NCBI GenBank assembly: GCA_963820415.1
Contig: CAWFZT010000004.1
Span: 1 to 64,000, forward strand
Origin: CAWFZT01 sp963820415
GTDB taxonomy: Bacteria; Chloroflexota; Anaerolineae; Anaerolineales; Anaerolineaceae
DNA length: 64,000 nucleotides
Reading direction: 5' to 3'
Shown: positions 9,501-16,743 of the stretch, in pieces
Layout of the letters: the number at the start of each line of letters is the position of its first letter
How positions within the stretch are numbered: the first letter of the stretch is position 1
Made by a program: the position numbers and the translations under genes
Notes under the pieces: model-generated
What the model was told of the DNA's origin: nothing
Seen by the model: only the letters and a program-made list of their open reading frames with translations
Database searches by the model: none

Positions 9501-10002
9501 TCCTACCGCGGCTGGATTTGCATACTATGGAAGGGCAAGGTTGGCTCGTTTAGGAGGAGACTCTGTAACCGCTCTAAAATATGCACAAGAAGCCCTGAAC
9601 TTCAGTTTAAACAAGGGATTAATCAAGATTATAGCTTACCTTGAATTAGGCCATCTGGCGCTGCAAAGTGGGGAACTGGCGCAGGCTGGTTCATTTTGGC
9701 GAAAAGCGGTTCAGTCCGTCGTAAAAGCGCATTTATTCGAATGGGCAAGGATTGTCCAGGATGCAATCCTCCTTCTGGCTGTACGAGAGCAAAAGCATGA
9801 ACGCGCCGTACGCCTGTTCGGAACCCGCTGGTGCATTGCATCGCTCTATCACATCTCACCTAGCGAACGCCTGGAGCTCGAAACAGAACTGGCCGGGATT
9901 AAAATCGCCATTGGGGAAGTCCGCTACAGACAGTTGGAAGAAGAAGGTGCAGCGATGAGTTTGGAGCAGTTATTGGCCTATGAGCTGGAGGAAAATGAAT
10001 AG
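6580..10002 (+). CDS. LuxR HTH - adenylate/guanylate cyclase - STAND ATPase - TPR regulator
   Basis: Very large regulator, 1140 residues, with unusual domain order. A LuxR-type helix-turn-helix is N-terminal (about 13-70, LTRRESKILTLLAEHLSNPE). A class III nucleotide cyclase domain follows (about 92-255, TVTFLFTDIVGSTSLWE with D100; the second metal ligand D143 sits in TVVDAF where families usually have a Gly before the Asp; N204 and R208 in MNRVSRIMSAAHGGQ). Then comes an NB-ARC/STAND ATPase with P-loop GSGGTGKT (311-318) and Walker B LLLILDNCEH (D386), and TPR-like helices from about 690. It probably couples a signal bound by the TPRs to cyclase or DNA-binding output. Ribosome site weak. 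Confidence 0.85.
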   Translation: MKQVIFPTSSGLIEPLTRRESKILTLLAEHLSNPEIAEAETLALSSVKWYVQQVYAKLGVNSRKQAVERARDIGLLGEPPAAITPSSPLPTGTVTFLFTDIVGSTSLWEKYPDEMVAAMHIHQAALRQTIESHGGVVFNTVVDAFQAVFATALQALEAAITGQQALATAVWNELGPLPVCMGLLTGEAELDPGGDEYAISHTMNRVSRIMSAAHGGQILLSAETTELINRQLPTGVSLRDVGEHRLKGLALPEHLHQVCAPGLAQDFPALVSTIVQAHNLPIQMTSFIGREQETKAVIRLLAEHRLVTLTGSGGTGKTRLSLWVAAASLEAYPNGAWLVELAPLADPTLLPSAVASALSLPETPGKDIRDSLVDLLRSKRLLLILDNCEHLLEACARLADMLLHACPDLTILASSREFLGVEGEAPFRVPPLSLPDSRHLPPFEKLSGFDSIRLFVERAQVVSPGFALTHENATTVAQIVTRLDGIPLAIELAAARLRLLSVEQIALRLKDAFRLLTGGSRSVLPRHQTLRALIDWSYNLLSEPERILLGRLSVFAGGWDLEAAEQVCAHSYEACQPLCTEDILDHLSGLVDKSLILASPGMDGEGRFQMLETIRQYTHEKLVDGGEAGAVRTRHLAHYLWLAETLEPKIRSREQIQTLDRLELELDNLRLALEWSLQTNLEAELKLAAALMWFWHIHAHYTEGIEWLNSGLEETKRPNAGAQIHNQFSHIHAKALVALGFHQTMLYVFDADNYSALQKAKTLLEESLSIYQNIGLEYRHNHTWALLWLGSCISYDNPAQAKTMAQETLNLFRETNDRHGMAESLQLLGYCETDLKRRKMIHQEQLEIDQANGDIEGTATGFFQVGIVFYCEGDYVNSQDLFDASLRNYQRVNNVIMIARSWYMLGDIAQCKGDFERANQCFQKCLTISRESTNSGLINLSLFSHFGLAIAQARFNQAAQDIEILYDEMQKTDHPTAAGFAYYGRARLARLGGDSVTALKYAQEALNFSLNKGLIKIIAYLELGHLALQSGELAQAGSFWRKAVQSVVKAHLFEWARIVQDAILLLAVREQKHERAVRLFGTRWCIASLYHISPSERLELETELAGIKIAIGEVRYRQLEEEGAAMSLEQLLAYELEENE

Positions 10003-10150
10003 CCCACTGCCAAGCCCTCGGGAGAAAACACTCCTCACCGGTACGGTGACCTTCCTGTTCATCGACATCAAGGGCTCCACGCCCTTGTGGGAGCGCGAGC
10101 AGGAGAAGATGGCAGCTGCCCTTCAGTTGCTCAACGCTTGTAGGGTGTAA
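9995..10150 (+). pseudogene. Truncated start of a second cyclase-domain regulator
   Basis: ATG at 9995 overlaps the preceding stop by 8 nt. The 51 codons encode LTGTVTFLFIDIKGSTPLWE followed by REQEKMAAALQLLNA, the first strand and helix of a class III cyclase domain with its metal-binding Asp. A TAA at 10148-10150 and loss of similarity end it. Full relatives run to about 1000 residues. The gene appears cut off by a deletion between it and the integrase remnant. Confidence 0.7.
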
Positions 10151-10378
10151 ATATTTCATCCATACCATCCGGATAGCCTCCTCATCCCAAGGCGCGCCTG
10201 AGCTCTGTCTACTAAATCTACCCCCTATATATGGGCAACAATGTCCATCTCCCCGCCATATGTAGCGGTTTAATTGTCCAACAATTCTACTTATTCCATG
10301 CCGTCTGTATCAACTGCACCACAACTGCACCAAGAACCGGAATCCCACACGGTATATTGGTACCAGGCATGAAGAAGG
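10151..10378. other. Intergenic scar, no gene seen
   Basis: Short region between the cut-off cyclase gene and the integrase remnant. No domain recognised; it probably contains the deletion junctions. Confidence 0.4.
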
Positions 10379-10630
10379 ATGGGCGCCCAGTCCATGCCAA
10401 CTCCAAAGGTTCGTTTCCATGATTTGCGGCATTCCAGCGCCTCTTTGATGCTGAACAATAACATTCCACCCATCGTCGTATCCAGGCGCTTAGGTCATGC
10501 TAAGGCATCGATCACCCTGGATATCTACGGCCACTTGATCCCAAGCATGCAAGTTGAAGCAGCAGAAAAGATGGACGAACTCATCCTGCCTGTCGCTGTG
10601 CAACTGGACAAAACTAATGTCAACCGGTGA
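10379..10630 (+). pseudogene. C-terminal remnant of a tyrosine recombinase (phage-type integrase)
   Basis: About 80 codons encode VRFHDLRHSSASLMLNN, then VVSRRLGHAKASITLDIYGH. These carry the HxLRH motif, the LGH motif and the nucleophile Tyr of the tyrosine recombinase active site. The N-terminal arm- and core-binding domains are missing. It sits about 210 bp from the intact tRNA-Val on its 3' side, the usual place for an integrase that targets a tRNA gene, and so supports an integrated element at 4.15-10.84 kb. Confidence 0.8.
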
Positions 10631-10634
10631 TCGC

Positions 10635-10664
10635 GGTTGCAAATGGTTGCAAACGGTTGCAAAT
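10635..10664 (+). repeat. Three tandem 10-bp repeats (GGTTGCAAAT/C)
   Basis: GGTTGCAAAT, GGTTGCAAAC and GGTTGCAAAT follow each other directly after the integrase stop. Short direct repeats beside an integrase can be arm-type binding sites, but this is inference. Confidence 0.6.
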
Positions 10665-10717
10665 GAAACCAGCCCTGAAACAACCAAAAACCATTCATGC
10701 CCCCATATCTAGCCTTG

Positions 10718-10748
10718 AAAAACAACAAACCCCCAGGGATGGGGGTTT
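10718..10748 (-). terminator. Rho-independent terminator for the tRNA-Val transcript
   Basis: AAACCCCC (10727-10734) pairs with GGGGGTTT (10741-10748). On the minus strand the hairpin is followed by TTGTTGTTTTTC. It lies beyond the partial tRNA copy, downstream of tRNA-Val. Confidence 0.65.
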
Positions 10749-10753
10749 GAGAG

Positions 10754-10793
10754 TGGGCGGAACAGGACTCGGACCTGCGACCTCATCTGTGTA
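10754..10793 (-). repeat. Partial tRNA-Val 3' half (att-like direct repeat)
   Basis: A 40-bp copy identical to the 3' part of the intact tRNA at 10841, 87 bp away and joined to it by the same CCCCCCTGTGGGGAAGGGAT-type spacer as the copies at 3978-4199. It lacks the D-arm half, so it is not a tRNA gene. Confidence 0.8.
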
Positions 10794-10840
10794 TTATTAT
10801 CCCCCCTGTGGGGAAGGGATGCGCTGAACGAGAGAACGTG

Positions 10841-10914
10841 TGGGCGGAACAGGACTCGGACCTGCGACCTCATCTGTGTAAGAGATGCGCTCTAACCAAC
10901 TGAGCTACCCGCCC
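10841..10914 (-). tRNA. tRNA-Val (anticodon TAC)
   Basis: The minus strand folds into a full cloverleaf: acceptor GGGCGGG/TCCGCCC (last pair G-T), D-arm with AGTTGGTTA loop, anticodon stem CATCT/AGATG with loop CTTACAC (anticodon TAC), and T-arm GCAGG/CCTGT around TCCGAGT. Discriminator A is the last base; CCA is not encoded. It is the likely integration target of the island on its 3' side. Confidence 0.95.
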
Positions 10915-10999
10915 AAAGTAAGATAATTATAACATGAACCCCCAGAGAAAAAACCTATCTTGTGTTACACTAATGAAAATTCCTCGACGAGGAAGTCCC

Positions 11000-11776
11000 A
11001 TGCGCTTCATACGCTACCAGTATGCTTTGGAAGCCCCCCGTTATGGCTGGATGATGGAAGGCGCGGTTGGCCCGGTCGACGGGACGCCTTTCGGCGAGTA
11101 CCGCCGCATGAGCGCCAGTCTGCCGTTCGAGGCGGTTCGCCTGCTGGCCCCGGTAGAACCGTCTAAGATCATCTGCGTGGGTCGCAACTATCCGGAACAT
11201 GCCCGCGAACACGGTAATGAAGTCCCTCAGATTCCGCTGCTATTTCTGAAACCGCCTTCGGCGGTGATTGGTCCGGGAGCGAATATTGTCCTTCCACCCC
11301 AGTCTCAGCAGGTTGAGCATGAAGCCGAGCTGGCGGTGATCATTGGGAAAACCGGTCGTTGGATTCCTATCGAACACGCCGGCGAGTTCATTTTCGGGTA
11401 CACGATTGCCAATGATGTAACTGCCCGCGACCTGCAGCGCAGGGATGGGCAGTGGACGCGCGGCAAAGGCTTCGACACCTTTTGCCCGTTGGGTCCCTGG
11501 ATCGAAACCGGGCTGAACCCGGCTGATACGCTGATTACTTGCCGGGTGAGTAATGCCATACGCCAGATGGCCTCTACGCGTGAAATGGTTTTTACTGTGC
11601 CGCAGTTGGTGGCGTACGCCTCTTCGATCATGACCCTGGCGCCGGGTGATGTGATCCTCACCGGAACCCCGGCGGGGGTGGGCCCATTGGCGGGTGGAGA
11701 CACGGTTGAGATAACCATCGAGGGGATTGGTTCGCTGCGCAACCCGGTTGTCGTTAAATCGCATAGCGGTGCTTAA
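11000..11776 (+). CDS. Fumarylacetoacetate hydrolase (FAH) family protein
   Basis: Hydrolase or isomerase/decarboxylase acting on 2-oxo or beta-diketo acids from catabolic pathways. The 258 residues include CVGRNYPEHAREHG, KPPSAVIGPG, the metal ligands in VEHEAELAVIIGK, IANDVTARDLQRRD, KGFDTFCPLGPW and ILTGTPAGVGPL, all hallmarks of the FAH C-terminal fold. The ATG at 11000 (MRFIRYQ) follows GAGGAAG and is preferred to an upstream in-frame ATG at 10934 that has no ribosome site. The exact substrate cannot be read from sequence. It stands alone between tRNA-Val and the yebC operon. Confidence 0.88.
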   Translation: MRFIRYQYALEAPRYGWMMEGAVGPVDGTPFGEYRRMSASLPFEAVRLLAPVEPSKIICVGRNYPEHAREHGNEVPQIPLLFLKPPSAVIGPGANIVLPPQSQQVEHEAELAVIIGKTGRWIPIEHAGEFIFGYTIANDVTARDLQRRDGQWTRGKGFDTFCPLGPWIETGLNPADTLITCRVSNAIRQMASTREMVFTVPQLVAYASSIMTLAPGDVILTGTPAGVGPLAGGDTVEITIEGIGSLRNPVVVKSHSGA

Positions 11777-11818
11777 TCAAGTTAACCAAATTTTCGATAC
11801 GGTTTGGTTTTGGTGGTT

Positions 11819-11847
11819 ATGCCAACCTTTTGATTGCATGGTATAAT
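11819..11847 (+). promoter_or_regulatory. Predicted promoter of the yebC-ruvC-trmH-ruvA operon
   Basis: ATGCCA, 17 bp, then TATAAT at 11842-11847 with a TGG extension (extended -10), 47 bp before the yebC ATG. Confidence 0.55.
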
Positions 11848-11894
11848 CTGAAAAATACCCTACCCGGATGACATTGGTAAGGAGATAAAAAAGT

Positions 11895-12653
11895 ATGTCA
11901 GGCCATTCCCATTGGGCAACGATTAAGCGCAAAAAGGGCGCCAGCGACGCCAAGCGAGGGCAGGTTTATACTCGCCTGACGCGTGAAATTTTGATGGCTG
12001 TACGCGCAGGTGGCGGCGGGGATATCGATAGCAATTTCCGCTTGAGATTGGCGGTTGATAAAGCTCGTTCTCAGAATATGCCGAAAGACCACATCGAGAG
12101 AGCGATCAAGCGCGCTTCAGGCGAAGCTAAAGATGGCATGATCCTGGAAGAGATCTTCTATGAAGCTTATGGCCCTCATGGTGTGGCGATCATGATCGAA
12201 TGTGTCACAGAGAACCGCAATCGTACCGTATCTGAGATCCGCCATGCCTTGACCCGTGCCGGGGGTAACCTGGGGGAAGCAGGTTCGGTCGGTTGGCAGT
12301 TCAAACGTGTTTCTTATTTCGCTTTCCAGGGAGCCGCGAAAGATTTCGACAAAGTGTTTGAGGTTGCTGTGGATGGCGGTGCAGATGATGTGACCACTGA
12401 TGGAGAAACTATTGAAATCGTGGCGCCGGTCGAAGCCTTCAAAATCCTGATCGATAAACTGCATGCCGCTGGTATTCAACCTGAGGAAGCTGGTTTAAAA
12501 ATGCTGCCTACCCAAGAAGTTGAGCTTCCGGTGGAAGATACGCTGCAGGTTATGCGCGCTATTGAAGGCGTGGAGGACCTGGATGATGTGCAGAGTGTTT
12601 ACTCCAACCTGCATATCTCTGAGGAGGCGTTGCAAGCCCTGGAGTCTGCCTGA
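11895..12653 (+). CDS. yebC: YebC/PmpR-family protein
   Basis: Conserved DUF28 protein, historically called a transcriptional regulator; YebC-type proteins have also been linked to translation of difficult sequences. The 252 residues start MSGHSHWATIKRKKGASDAK and carry the family blocks AGGGGDIDSNFRLRLAVDKA and YEAYGPHGVAIMIECVTENR. Full family length. AAGGAG lies 12 nt before the ATG. First gene of an operon with ruvC (6 nt apart), trmH and ruvA, a common bacterial order. Confidence 0.96.
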   Translation: MSGHSHWATIKRKKGASDAKRGQVYTRLTREILMAVRAGGGGDIDSNFRLRLAVDKARSQNMPKDHIERAIKRASGEAKDGMILEEIFYEAYGPHGVAIMIECVTENRNRTVSEIRHALTRAGGNLGEAGSVGWQFKRVSYFAFQGAAKDFDKVFEVAVDGGADDVTTDGETIEIVAPVEAFKILIDKLHAAGIQPEEAGLKMLPTQEVELPVEDTLQVMRAIEGVEDLDDVQSVYSNLHISEEALQALESA

Positions 12654-12659
12654 TCTGAC

Positions 12660-13163
12660 ATGTTAGTGGTTGGCATCGATCCAGGGACAGCCACGACCGG
12701 GTACGGATTTATCCGAGAAACTTCCCAGGGTGAGTTGGAAGCAGTTGACTTTGGAGTGATTCTGACTCGGGCAGGCCAGCCAGCCGAAAATCGCTTGCAA
12801 GAAGTTTATCAAAAACTGAAAGTGCTGTTATTTCTCCACCAACCCGAAAGCGGGGCGGTGGAGAAATTATTTTTCCAGAAAAATGTCACCTCGGCCATTG
12901 CCGTTGGGCAAGCGCGTGGGGTGGTCTTACTGGCTCTGGCCGAAGCCGGCTTGCGTGTCTCTGAATACACACCCATGCAGGTCAAGCAAGCTATCGCCGG
13001 CTACGGGGGTGCGGATAAAAACCAGGTCCAGCAAATGGTACGCGCCATCCTCAACCTGCCGGATATTCCGCGTCCGGATGACGCCGCCGACGCTCTGGCT
13101 GTAGCGATCTGTCACCTTCACAGCCGCCGGTTTACCAGGTTGAGTGAGCAAAACGGAGGTTGA
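12660..13163 (+). CDS. ruvC: Holliday junction endonuclease RuvC
   Basis: Resolves four-way junctions with the RuvAB motor in homologous recombination. The 167 residues hold the four catalytic acids: D7 in VVGIDPGTATTG, E68 in VEKLFF, and D141/D144 in RPDDAADALAVAICHL. Length is normal. ruvA follows two genes downstream; ruvB is not in the window. Confidence 0.96.
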   Translation: MLVVGIDPGTATTGYGFIRETSQGELEAVDFGVILTRAGQPAENRLQEVYQKLKVLLFLHQPESGAVEKLFFQKNVTSAIAVGQARGVVLLALAEAGLRVSEYTPMQVKQAIAGYGGADKNQVQQMVRAILNLPDIPRPDDAADALAVAICHLHSRRFTRLSEQNGG

Positions 13164-13167
13164 GCGA

Positions 13168-13998
13168 TTGATCACCAGTACCGCTAACCCGACGATCAAG
13201 CTGATACGCAAGCTGCATGAAAAGAAAGAACGCCTGCAGACAGGCCTGTTTTACATCGAGGGACTGCGTATTGTCATAGAAGCTCTTCAACAAGGCGCCG
13301 AAGTCGAATGCCTGGTGGTCGCTCCCGACCTGCTCACCAGTGAATTTGGCTGGCAAAAGGTTGAGGAGGAAAATCGGCGGGGTATCCAGGTGCTCCAGGT
13401 TGGCCAGGCGGTATTTACCAGTCTGGCTTCTAAGCAGAATCCCCAGGGCATCGCTGCCGTCGTCCGCCAGCGCTGGCAGGACGCCAGCTCGCTACGCCTG
13501 GCAAGCCAGGATTTATGGGTAGCCCTGGATTCCGTGGCGGATCCGGGGAACTTGGGGACGATCCTGCGTACCAACGACGCAGTGGGCGGCAAAGGGGTGA
13601 TTTTGCTGGACAACTCCACCGATCCATACGACCTGACTACAATCCGGGCCAGTATGGGAGCAATCTTTTCCCAGGGACTGGTAAAGACCACCTTTGAGCA
13701 GTTCCTGCAGTGGAAGCAAGACCATGATTATGCACTCATTGGCACCTCGGATCGCGCTTCAGCCGATTATTGCCAGGCCAGCTATCCGCTGCCGATGATT
13801 CTATTGATGGGCAGCGAGCGGTTGGGGCTCTCAGAAGAACACATGCGCGCCTGCGACCAATTGGTGAGCATCCCGATGGTTGGCAGGAGTGACTCGCTGA
13901 ACCTGGCTGTGGCAGCCGGGGTGATGTTGTACGAAATCTTTAACCAGCAGCGGGAAAGATCGGGGCAGCACAGCTCGGAAAAACAGAGAAAAGGATAA
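13168..13998 (+). CDS. TrmH/SpoU-family RNA 2'-O-methyltransferase
   Basis: SAM-dependent methyltransferase with the trefoil-knot SpoU fold, acting on rRNA or tRNA ribose. An N-terminal substrate-binding part is followed by ALDSVADPGNLGTILRTNDA (motif 2) and ILLMGSERLGLSEE and IPMVGRSDSLNLAVAAGVML (motif 3). A TTG start at 13168 is preferred because GGAGGT at 13155-13160 is 7 nt upstream and the product then begins with the usual ITSTANPTIK. A GTG at 13144 is the alternative and would overlap ruvC by 20 nt. The exact modified nucleotide is unknown. Confidence 0.9.
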   Translation: MITSTANPTIKLIRKLHEKKERLQTGLFYIEGLRIVIEALQQGAEVECLVVAPDLLTSEFGWQKVEEENRRGIQVLQVGQAVFTSLASKQNPQGIAAVVRQRWQDASSLRLASQDLWVALDSVADPGNLGTILRTNDAVGGKGVILLDNSTDPYDLTTIRASMGAIFSQGLVKTTFEQFLQWKQDHDYALIGTSDRASADYCQASYPLPMILLMGSERLGLSEEHMRACDQLVSIPMVGRSDSLNLAVAAGVMLYEIFNQQRERSGQHSSEKQRKG

Positions 13999-14002
13999 GC
14001 AA

Positions 14003-14579
14003 ATGATTGCATCCATTCGGGGAGAAGTAATTTCACGGGCAGAAGACAGCCTGGTAGTTGAAGTCGGCGGTGTTCGGATTCCTGGTGCACGCTGCGCCGG
14101 CGTTCTGCCGGATAGCTCAGGTAGGCGAAACGATCTTCCTGCACACCTACCTGGTGGTCAGGGAAGATGCCCTCATTCTGTATGGATTTGAGACGGAAGA
14201 GCTGAGGAATTTCTTTATTCTGCTGCTGGGGGTCAATGGCGTCGGGCCACGCACGTCGTTGTCGATCGTATCGACTCTGTCTATCGATGTTATCCGTAAA
14301 GCGGTCCTATCCGAACAAGCCGACGCCTTTGCCCGCGTGCCGGGGGTAGGCAAGAAAACTGCCCAGAAAATATTACTTCACCTGCAGGGCAAAGTGGGTG
14401 GAGAGTTGAGCGGGCTGGCAGCCCAGACCCTCGACGTGGATGCGGAAGTCCTGGACGCTCTGACCGGCCTGGGATACAGTGTCGTTGAAGCCCAGGCTGC
14501 CTTGCAGTCGCTGCCGAGGGATACCCCAGCAGACGTCGAAACCCGTATCCGCCTTGCGTTACAATATTTCTCCAGTTAG
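14003..14579 (+). pseudogene. ruvA: Holliday junction branch migration protein RuvA, frameshifted as sequenced
   Basis: DNA-binding subunit of the RuvAB branch migration motor. The start MIASIRGEVISRAEDSLVVE is canonical. Near 14075 the frame breaks; dropping the C in GTTCGGA restores GVGFLVHAAPAFCRIAQVG and leads into the second frame. That frame has the HhH motifs VNGVGPRTSLSIVS and VPGVGKKTAQKILLHL and the C-terminal RuvB-contact domain. About 192 residues when repaired, normal for RuvA. It lies 4 nt after trmH. As RuvA is conserved and the rest is intact, a sequencing indel is more likely than true loss. Confidence 0.9.
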
Positions 14580-14661
14580 GTTGACAACTCATGTAAGAAT
14601 TCAGAACCTAAAAATCTGGTGATCTAGCACAGCAATTGACCAACTCATTCAACTGGACAAG

Positions 14662-14690
14662 TTGTTGGCTTTCAGGTATGATTTTATATT
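14662..14690 (+). promoter_or_regulatory. Predicted promoter of mreB
   Basis: TTGTTG, 17 bp, TATATT, about 120 bp upstream of the mreB start. A weak inverted repeat (CCAACT/AGTTG-TGG, 14640-14669) overlaps the -35. Confidence 0.4.
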
Positions 14691-14810
14691 ATCCGTAGTC
14701 TTCAATTAACAGTATGCCACCCTTGCACCCGGGGTGAATGCTGACAGTTTTTTCCTGAAAGGGGCAGGCTCAAAGATCAACAGGTAATTCTGGGAAGGGA
14801 ATAAGCAATT

Positions 14811-15818
14811 ATGCCTGTCTTCACGAGAGAGTTCGGCATTGATCTGGGCACCATGAATATAGTGGTCGTGGAGGGGAACCAGATTCTGCTGCAGGAACCT
14901 ACCGTAGTGGCAATTGTGGTGGAAGAACAAAAAATGGTGGAATGGGGCCAGGCAGCCCGGGATATGACAGGGCGCGTCCCTGATTCTATTGAAGTTGTCC
15001 GTCCGCTACAGAATGGGGTGATTGCTGAATACGAGATCACGGAGAACCTGTTGGGTTTCGTGGTCAAGAAATTATCTGGCCCGATGGTTATTTTTCGGCC
15101 GCGCATTATGATCACTGTCCCGTACGGCATTACTAGCGTGGAGACGCGCGCCGTGCACGAGGCGGGTTTGGGCGCCGGCAGCCGGGATGTGTACCTGATC
15201 CAGCAGCCCCTGGCGGCTGCCCTTGGGGTAGACCTGCCTATAGGTACCCCTTCTGGGAACATGTTGATATCCCTTGGCGGCGGCACCAACCAGGCCGCCG
15301 TGCTTGCCATGAATGGCATTGTGTCCGCTGAAACCTCGCGCACGGGTGGGCTCCGTATGGACGATGCTATCGTCAATTACACCCGTAAAAAATACGGGGT
15401 CATCATCGGACCGTCAACCGCCGAACAGCTCAAGATCCGTATCGGCGCTGCGATCCCGCAGGACGAGCAGCAGGTCATGGAAGTGCAAGGCCAGGATCAG
15501 GTTTCGGGCCTGCCTCGCCCGGTCAACATCACCACCAACGATATCGTCGAGGCGCTGCAAGAGCCGTTAACCGAGTTAGTCACCACTACCCGGCGAGTTC
15601 TGGAAAAGACTCCCCCGGAGTTGATCTCGGATATCATCGACCGTGGGGTGGCTTTGTGCGGCGGGGGTGCCTTACTGCGTGGGGTTGATAAATACCTGAC
15701 CAAAGCCTTGGGCATTCCCGCTTACCTGGTGGATAATCCCACCACCTGCACGGGGCAAGGAGCTGCCCGGGCGATTGGGATGCGCGAGGCGCTCAAACGG
15801 AGCCTGCCCCCAGTTTAG
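14811..15818 (+). CDS. mreB: Rod shape-determining protein MreB/Mbl
   Basis: Bacterial actin homologue that organises cell-wall synthesis. 335 residues with phosphate-1 motif FGIDLGTMNIVV, the MreB-typical AAALGVDLPIG region, phosphate-2 ISLGGGTNQAAVLAM and the adenosine motif GVALCGGGALLRGVD. GAAGGGA precedes the ATG. It stands alone here; mreC and mreD are not adjacent, which fits MreB paralogues in filamentous Chloroflexota. Confidence 0.93.
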   Translation: MPVFTREFGIDLGTMNIVVVEGNQILLQEPTVVAIVVEEQKMVEWGQAARDMTGRVPDSIEVVRPLQNGVIAEYEITENLLGFVVKKLSGPMVIFRPRIMITVPYGITSVETRAVHEAGLGAGSRDVYLIQQPLAAALGVDLPIGTPSGNMLISLGGGTNQAAVLAMNGIVSAETSRTGGLRMDDAIVNYTRKKYGVIIGPSTAEQLKIRIGAAIPQDEQQVMEVQGQDQVSGLPRPVNITTNDIVEALQEPLTELVTTTRRVLEKTPPELISDIIDRGVALCGGGALLRGVDKYLTKALGIPAYLVDNPTTCTGQGAARAIGMREALKRSLPPV

Positions 15819-15832
15819 ATCTAAACCGTTGC

Positions 15833-16675
15833 TTATTCGATGATGTGCTCGGCGGACCACTTTTCTTCGCAGGTCTCCCAGCCATCTAATCCATCCAACA
15901 CTGACACCACCAGCAGCATACGGATGGCAGCCCGGATGAGCAGTTGTTTAAAGTTGGGAAGGTGAGAGAAATGGCGTAAGACAGCCATGTCTCTGCGCCG
16001 CGGCCCGCTGAAATTGGCATAGATGGCAATAGCAAATTCGGGGGGTCCCCAAAAGGGCGAGAAATCCAGGAAAGCCGGAGCCAGCCCGGGTTCGACCAGG
16101 ATATTTTCCGGGTTTAAATCGGCGTGGATCAACTGCCATGGCGAGGTGGAAATTGGCTGGCGCAGGGCGTACAGCCGGTTCATCAGAAGCTGCAGCTCGA
16201 TCTGCACTTTGGTAGGCTTCTCGTCCCAGCACCATCGGTGTGCCAGGCCCCAGGCGGTGTGGTTGTCATTCATCAGTGGGTGGGCTGGGATTTGGGCCAG
16301 GGCGAGGTGGAGGGATTGCATAGCCCGCATGCAAGCGGGGATTTCCTCCGTCGTGGGGTGATGTCCGGTAAGAAAGCTGGTGGCTACCCATCCATCATCA
16401 GTTATCCAGGTATCTTCGACCGTGGGGAGCGGTAGGGGTAGGCGGAAACCGGTTTGAACGGTGCGAGAGGTAAACCCGGCTATCCAAGCCGCCAGTTCGG
16501 GTGAGTGGTTATTTTCCAGCGAGGTTTCTCTGATCCGTTTTAGAACGACGTTCCTGATCTGATAATTGGTCGCAGAGCCGCCGGGTAAGATTTGTGGATC
16601 ACCCGCCAGGTTAAATTCCCGCATAGCCTCCGCTAGTTCTGTAGGCAAATTTATTGGATCTTTACGAATTACCAT
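15833..16675 (-). CDS. Aminoglycoside phosphotransferase/choline kinase-like (APH) family protein
   Basis: Small-molecule kinase of unknown substrate with the protein-kinase-like fold. Catalytic loop LIHADLNPENILV (HxDxxxxN) and the following FLDFSPFWGPPEF (metal-binding D) are intact; the N-terminal lobe is short and lacks a clear glycine loop. The start is uncertain. ATG 16675 has no ribosome site and falls inside a repeat flank (CTTCCATGG) next to the palindrome at 16684; an in-frame ATG inside the palindrome (near 16702) is also possible. Convergent with mreB and downstream of rex. Confidence 0.8.
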   Translation of the reverse strand: MVIRKDPINLPTELAEAMREFNLAGDPQILPGGSATNYQIRNVVLKRIRETSLENNHSPELAAWIAGFTSRTVQTGFRLPLPLPTVEDTWITDDGWVATSFLTGHHPTTEEIPACMRAMQSLHLALAQIPAHPLMNDNHTAWGLAHRWCWDEKPTKVQIELQLLMNRLYALRQPISTSPWQLIHADLNPENILVEPGLAPAFLDFSPFWGPPEFAIAIYANFSGPRRRDMAVLRHFSHLPNFKQLLIRAAIRMLLVVSVLDGLDGWETCEEKWSAEHIIE

Positions 16676-16683
16676 GGAAGAAG

Positions 16684-16719
16684 CCAGATTTTGGGATGCC
16701 ATGGCATCCCAAAATCTGG
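16684..16719. repeat. Perfect 36-bp palindrome (family member 1)
   Basis: CCAGATTTTGGGATGCCA and its exact reverse complement meet at the centre with no loop. It lies between the rex stop and the APH gene. Its arms and the adjoining CTTCCATGG...AATTC...AAAGATCC flank are shared with the palindromes at 17491 and 59620. Confidence 0.95.
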
Positions 16720-16743
16720 TTATCCCCAATCAACCAATTCATT

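Noticed and set aside
10754..10793. Second tRNA-Val
   Set aside because: Only the 3' half is present, no D-arm and no acceptor 5' strand.
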